From: Clostridia bacterium
GTDB lineage: Bacteria; Bacillota; Clostridia; Oscillospirales; CAG-272
Length of the DNA: 64,000 bases
Direction: 5' to 3'
Assembly: GCA_017501245.1 (NCBI GenBank)
Contig: JAFVXI010000013.1
Location: 1 to 64,000 of the forward strand
Position 1 is the first letter of the stretch. The number at the start of each line of letters is the position of its first letter. The position numbers were made by a program, and so were the translations under genes. Below the pieces are notes generated by a model. The model made no database searches. It saw only the letters and a program-made list of their open reading frames with translations, and was not told the DNA's origin. Positions 60,902 to 64,000 of this stretch are shown here, in pieces.

Positions 60902-62092
60902 TCAGCTCCTTCCGTTATCATTGTCAATATCCTTAAGCAGTGAAAGCTCCTTCGACAGCCTCTCGGTTTTTGAAAAGCTGCGGAACACCCTCGCCGCCCA
61001 AAGGAAGGGGATAGTTACTATAAATCTCCAAGCTCTTGGATAGGTTTGCTTATAATACTCCAGCGGCGGGAATACCCTTTGCCACAGGTATTTGAATTTT
61101 GCGAGCCTGCCACCGCCCGAGATGCCCGCCATAGTATTTTTGATATGGCCCTTAATTGTGCCGAAGGTGCCCGAGTCGGTGAGGTATAGGAAGAGCTCAC
61201 GCTCATCGCCATCGAAGGCGTCGGCGGTTTTGTATATATCCTCGGGGGGCGATGAAAGCAGGCCGAAGGCAAGACGGCGCATAGCCGCCTCAAAGTCGGT
61301 AAGCCCGAGCTCGGAGAGCTTTGCCTCAATATATCCGTTATCAAGCGCACCCTCGTTCTTTGAAAGGAAGAGGTAGATATCGGTCAGCATACGGTAGCCG
61401 CAGCCGCCCGAGATAAAATGCTTGTGCGCATGCACGATGAAATAAAGGTAGAAGTCCTCGGGTGAGAGGGTTATCTCGCCCTTGCCGCCAGCCTTCAATA
61501 CGATATCCTTTATAAGCGGCTTGTAGTAGGCTACGAAGGGCTTATTGGAATTCGTGTCGCTGACGAGCTTGCGGTGGATCTCAAAGAGGATGTTTCCCTT
61601 GCGGTAGGTGTCGTGGCAAAATCTGCCGTAGTCGGTGACCTTGTAGCCACGGTCTGTGAAAAATCTCTTTACCGCAGGTGCGATCCTCGGATCTATCAGA
61701 ATATCGTTGTCTGCCATCTGCCTTGCGCCGATGACAGGATAATACTCCTGAAGCACGAGCCCCTTTAAGGTTAAAAACCAGCTGGCGCTGTCGGTGATAA
61801 ATCTGCCGAGCGCCTCCCTTTCAAGATCAAAGACCAAAAGCCGCTTGACCGACACGGAGTAGTCTCGCTCCATTGTATCATACAGCTCGGGGGGTAATGC
61901 GTCTATGCCCTGCGCTTCACGGTATTTTTTAAGAGAAATGTAAACCAAAGCGTTCATTGAATGGAACTTAGCGAAGCGATAGAGCGTTTCGAGATTCATT
62001 TTTTCAACGATGGCTTTGTCGGGTGCGGTGTCGCCCAGAGCCGATGAAACAAGATATAAAAGATCCTTGCCGTAGCTTAGCACGTCGGGCAT
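60902..62092 (-). CDS. NTP_transf_5-type nucleotidyltransferase-fold protein
   Basis: About 396 residues from ATG 62092 (MPDVLSYGKDLLY). Matches the 'uncharacterised nucleotidyltransferase' family (PF14907-type): LVLQEYYPVIGARQMADNDILI with the catalytic-site Asp pair near residue 135, then FFTDRGYKVTD, ILFEIHRKLV and LYFIVHAHKHF. Such proteins occur in capsule loci and beside lasso-peptide genes, where relatives act on phosphorylated peptide ends. It lies between the peptidase gene and cpsC, all on one strand. Substrate unknown. Confidence 0.8.
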   Translation of the reverse strand: MPDVLSYGKDLLYLVSSALGDTAPDKAIVEKMNLETLYRFAKFHSMNALVYISLKKYREAQGIDALPPELYDTMERDYSVSVKRLLVFDLEREALGRFITDSASWFLTLKGLVLQEYYPVIGARQMADNDILIDPRIAPAVKRFFTDRGYKVTDYGRFCHDTYRKGNILFEIHRKLVSDTNSNKPFVAYYKPLIKDIVLKAGGKGEITLSPEDFYLYFIVHAHKHFISGGCGYRMLTDIYLFLSKNEGALDNGYIEAKLSELGLTDFEAAMRRLAFGLLSSPPEDIYKTADAFDGDERELFLYLTDSGTFGTIKGHIKNTMAGISGGGRLAKFKYLWQRVFPPLEYYKQTYPRAWRFIVTIPFLWAARVFRSFSKTERLSKELSLLKDIDNDNGRS

Positions 62093-62112
62093 CGGACGGG
62101 TCACCTCCGTTA

Positions 62113-62637
62113 TTATTTTTTATTTTTGCCGAAGAGGCGACCAAAAATTCGCCCAAGCTTTCGGCGCACCCTCAGCGCAAAATATCTTATCGGGCGCAGG
62201 GTGTGTATGAGGCGGGCGCGAGCCCTCTCAGAAAAGGAGTCTGCCGAGACGAGCCTGTCGCCTCTGCGATATTTCGCCACACGGGCGAGGAGATGGAGAT
62301 CGGTTATACCGCTCTCCTTTACGAACTGATTGTCACCGATGAAGACGTAGCCCTCGTCGGTTACGTCTATTACTCTATGGAGGACGTAAACTCCGTTCTG
62401 GCGCATATAGAGCGCCACGTCATATTTTTTGAGCCTTGCGGATATAGCCTCGAGGATGACGCTGTCCTGCCCGTCCCTTATCGTGGGGAGCATGCTCGTT
62501 CCGTGGGGCATAAGCTCGACCGTCTGACCCTCGTAGAGCCTCTCGCATATAAGCTCCATAAGCTCCGAGAGAGCTACCGTGCGCTCTGCCGCGCTCGGCT
62601 CCTCATAGTGCTTTTTGTGAGGTGAATTCTCAGCCAC
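62113..62637 (-). CDS. S24/S26-family peptidase-like protein
   Basis: About 174 residues from a GTG at 62637 that follows GGGGAGG by about nine bases. A signal-peptidase-type core is visible: LMPHGTSMLPTIRDGQDSVIL with the presumed nucleophile Ser, KYDVALYMRQNGVYVLHRVIDV, then GYVFIGDNQFVKE. There is no clear membrane anchor; the C-terminal ~40 residues are very basic (RVRRKLGRIFGRLFGKNKK) and could hold it to the membrane. The GTGGCTGA junction overlaps the end of the lipoprotein gene. It could process a secreted peptide from this locus; that role is inferred. Confidence 0.75.
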   Translation of the reverse strand: MAENSPHKKHYEEPSAAERTVALSELMELICERLYEGQTVELMPHGTSMLPTIRDGQDSVILEAISARLKKYDVALYMRQNGVYVLHRVIDVTDEGYVFIGDNQFVKESGITDLHLLARVAKYRRGDRLVSADSFSERARARLIHTLRPIRYFALRVRRKLGRIFGRLFGKNKK

Positions 62638-62911
62638 CGAGATCAACCTCCCCATCGTCGGGGACGTCCGTCATCGGATGGTCCGCCTCATACTTCTCAC
62701 GGGCTCTTTTATACCAGGCGTAGAAGTCCTCAACGTCGGCAAAGCTCTCCTTATAGGCTCTCTGCTCGCCGCCCGTCATTGACCAGTATTCCTCATAGGT
62801 GAGCTCGTCGTCCTCTTCGGGCTCGGGAGCGCAGGAGGACAAAAGCAAGAGAGAAAGAAGAAGCGATAGGAGGATGAGAAGCACTGCGCTTTTCTTCATT
62901 AATATATACAT
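62630..62911 (-). CDS. Small lipoprotein
   Basis: 93 residues. Signal peptide of Leu and Ser (VLLILLSLLLSLLLLSSC) with a lipobox LLSSC, so the Cys is probably lipidated. The mature ~68 residues are acidic and helical (DELTYEEYWSMTGGEQRAY, DFYAWYKRAREKYEADHP). No family recognised. The start could be the ATG at 62911 (behind a GGAGA-TAT-TCTCC palindrome that contains the ribosome site) or at 62899. The gene overlaps the peptidase gene downstream. Confidence 0.7.
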   Translation of the reverse strand: MYILMKKSAVLLILLSLLLSLLLLSSCAPEPEEDDELTYEEYWSMTGGEQRAYKESFADVEDFYAWYKRAREKYEADHPMTDVPDDGEVDLGG

Positions 62912-62945
62912 ATGGAGAATATCTCCGTGTTAGTTTCAAATTAAG

Positions 62946-62979
62946 CACACACCCGCACCCGACAGGTGACGGGTGTGTG
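62946..62979. terminator. Hairpin between pqqD-like and lipoprotein genes
   Basis: Perfect 10-bp stem CACACACCCG/CGGGTGTGTG. The minus strand continues CTTAATTTG, a poor U-tract, so termination there would be partial; the plus-strand side (ACTTTATTTTA) is better. Confidence 0.5.
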
Positions 62980-62987
62980 ACTTTATT

Positions 62988-63257
62988 TTACGGGGTGTCG
63001 AGACATCCCGCATCGCAAAGCTTTGCGATAAATTTGTCTACGTCGGCGAGCGCCTCCTCGGCGCTGACCTCGTACTCGCTGATGACAGCGTTTGCCAGCT
63101 CATCACGTGTTGCGCCCTCTTCGAGCAGCCTCCAGATCATGGAGCCCGTTTCGTTAAGGGTGAGCATACCGCGAAAGCTGAGCGTTGCACCCGATATAGG
63201 TAAAACTACGTCGGTGCCTGCGACGTGGCGCAGGACAAAGCCTTCCTTAATTTTCAT
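62988..63257 (-). CDS. PqqD-family peptide-recognition protein
   Basis: 89 residues, the usual size of stand-alone PqqD. The family binds leader peptides of ribosomally made, modified peptides and hands them to the modifying enzyme. The pattern VLRHVAGTDVVLPI, LTLNETGSMIWRLLEEGATRDEL and YEVSAEEALADVDKFIAKLCDAGCL is typical of this winged-helix domain. ATG behind AGGAGATAGGCTT, overlapping the end of the HprK-like gene by 4 bases. Confidence 0.88.
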   Translation of the reverse strand: MKIKEGFVLRHVAGTDVVLPISGATLSFRGMLTLNETGSMIWRLLEEGATRDELANAVISEYEVSAEEALADVDKFIAKLCDAGCLDTP

Positions 63258-63964
63258 AAGCCTATCTCCTTTGCCGCTTGGAGCATGGCACCATAGCTGA
63301 GCCTTGCCGCCTCGGGCACGGGTATTGAGTGCAGCTCGAAGATGGGTATACCCGTGGCGAGCTTATCCACACAGCTTAGCATCAGATCGACACGTGTAGG
63401 GTCCTTGAACCTTGACGCCGTTTGATGCACGAGGCGAGGTACTGCCTCGCTTGGGGTAAGGCGGCGGATGCTGTTTTCTCTGCCGCGCTTAAGAAAGCAT
63501 ATCCCCGCTAAGGGAGCCTTCATATTGATGTTGATGTGACTTGATCCGCTCCATGGCGTGCCGTAGGCATACCATCTGTCGCCCGAGGGGCGTAGGATCG
63601 GATTGTCATCGTTGAAAATTTTCGCCTCAGGGAACTCGCCCTGCCATAGCTTAGTATGAGTGGATTTGCCCATACCTGAGGGGCCCGAGAAGAGATACGC
63701 CCTGCCGTCAAGCTCTACCGCAGATGCGTGAAGCACCATGCCGCCGAAGCCAAGCACCCAGTAGTTAAACTGAGCGGCAGACTCAAGGTAGGCGATCGAG
63801 CTATCGCTAAGCCCTGCGAGAAAGCTCGCCTCTCGGCGATATTCCTCAGCTCGGATAACGATATCCGCCTCTCTGCCCTCCTCTACCCGATAGTCCTCGA
63901 GAAGAGGGGCGATGCCCCCCTCCTCGGGGATCTCGGTGTATAGATCCGCTATTTTACAGAGCAT
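63254..63964 (-). CDS. HPr-kinase-like (HprK-related) protein
   Basis: 236 residues. Walker A SGPSGMGKSTHTKLWQGEF near residue 93, then IFNDDNPILR (metal-binding Asp pair) and GTPWSGSSHININMKAPLAG, a typical layout for the PEP-carboxykinase-like fold of HprK relatives. The N-terminal HPr kinase regulatory domain is absent, and no HPr gene is near. In lasso-peptide clusters such proteins phosphorylate the precursor's C-terminal residue. Coupled to the pqqD-like gene. The start has GGGG before the ATG and lies 3 bases after the stop of a small frame that enters from the window edge. Confidence 0.82.
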   Translation of the reverse strand: MLCKIADLYTEIPEEGGIAPLLEDYRVEEGREADIVIRAEEYRREASFLAGLSDSSIAYLESAAQFNYWVLGFGGMVLHASAVELDGRAYLFSGPSGMGKSTHTKLWQGEFPEAKIFNDDNPILRPSGDRWYAYGTPWSGSSHININMKAPLAGICFLKRGRENSIRRLTPSEAVPRLVHQTASRFKDPTRVDLMLSCVDKLATGIPIFELHSIPVPEAARLSYGAMLQAAKEIGL

Positions 63965-63967
63965 TAA

Positions 63968-64000
63968 TTAGCCCCAGGGAGATACGTAACCGCCGCTCTC
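63968..64000 (-). CDS. 3' end of a small ORF at the window edge (partial)
   Basis: Ten codons and a TAA are visible on the minus strand, reading ESGGYVSPWG. It ends 3 bases before the HprK-like start, so it is probably the preceding gene of the same operon. A short Gly/Tyr/Pro/Trp C-terminus beside PqqD and HprK-like genes is what a modified-peptide precursor could look like. Only 33 bases are in the window, so this is a suggestion. Confidence 0.35.
   Translation of the reverse strand, partial: ESGGYVSPWG

Overview
The window reads as a chromosomal segment of an anaerobic, gut-type Firmicute, probably an uncultured member of the Clostridia. The evidence is a set of near-consensus sigma-A promoters (TTGACA-like, 17 bp, TATAAT-like), strong AGGAGG ribosome binding sites, a Gram-positive CpsB/C/D plus LytR-CpsA-Psr capsule module, L-rhamnose catabolism, and B12-dependent glutamate fermentation. 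Genus cannot be assigned from the sequence alone. I see no rRNA, canonical tRNA, insertion sequence or CRISPR array.

Layout. (1) 1-6180, minus strand: an RNA-repair locus. Two overlapping WYL-domain regulators are followed by a tandem array of four structured non-coding RNAs that look like Ro-associated Y RNAs (the last carries a tRNA-like D arm and T arm), then a TROVE/VWA Ro60-like protein, a hairpin with a U-tract, and RtcB RNA ligase. Downstream of rtcB is an unidentified structured transcription unit with a perfect promoter. (2) 6340-12714: two overlapping genes of unknown function behind a promoter with a palindromic operator, then a CrtC/AttH-like lipocalin protein, a CPBP membrane protease and a helix-turn-helix protein. 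(3) 12834-34331: a TetR regulator with a 9+9 bp palindromic operator, followed in the same direction by three giant secreted proteins (about 2660, 2010 and 2050 residues). A decayed stretch and a second, paralogous TetR gene follow. (4) 35913-42314: the rhamnose operon rhaB-rhaA-rhaD-rhaM, an aldo/keto reductase, and a divergent AraC-type regulator. (5) 42396-56643: an aminotransferase and a complete methylaspartate pathway from glutamate to pyruvate plus acetate: glmS-glmL-glmE-mal, a two-subunit class I hydratase (probable mesaconase), and a citrate-lyase-type complex citDEF that is probably a citramalate lyase, with its maturation genes citC and citXG on the other strand. (6) 56843-64000: an exopolysaccharide regulation module (LCP, CpsB, CpsD, CpsC) fused in one run of genes with PqqD, an HprK-like kinase, a nucleotidyltransferase and an S24/S26 peptidase. 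That gene set resembles the tailoring genes of lasso-type or other modified peptides. The 3' end of a small ORF enters from the window edge.

Two observations stand out as possibly undescribed. The first is the Y-RNA-like array embedded between WYL regulators and Ro60/RtcB. The second is a 19-bp palindrome (TTGTAT-N7-ATACAA, one mismatch in one copy) at three separate promoters of the glutamate/citramalate region, which suggests a dedicated local regulon.
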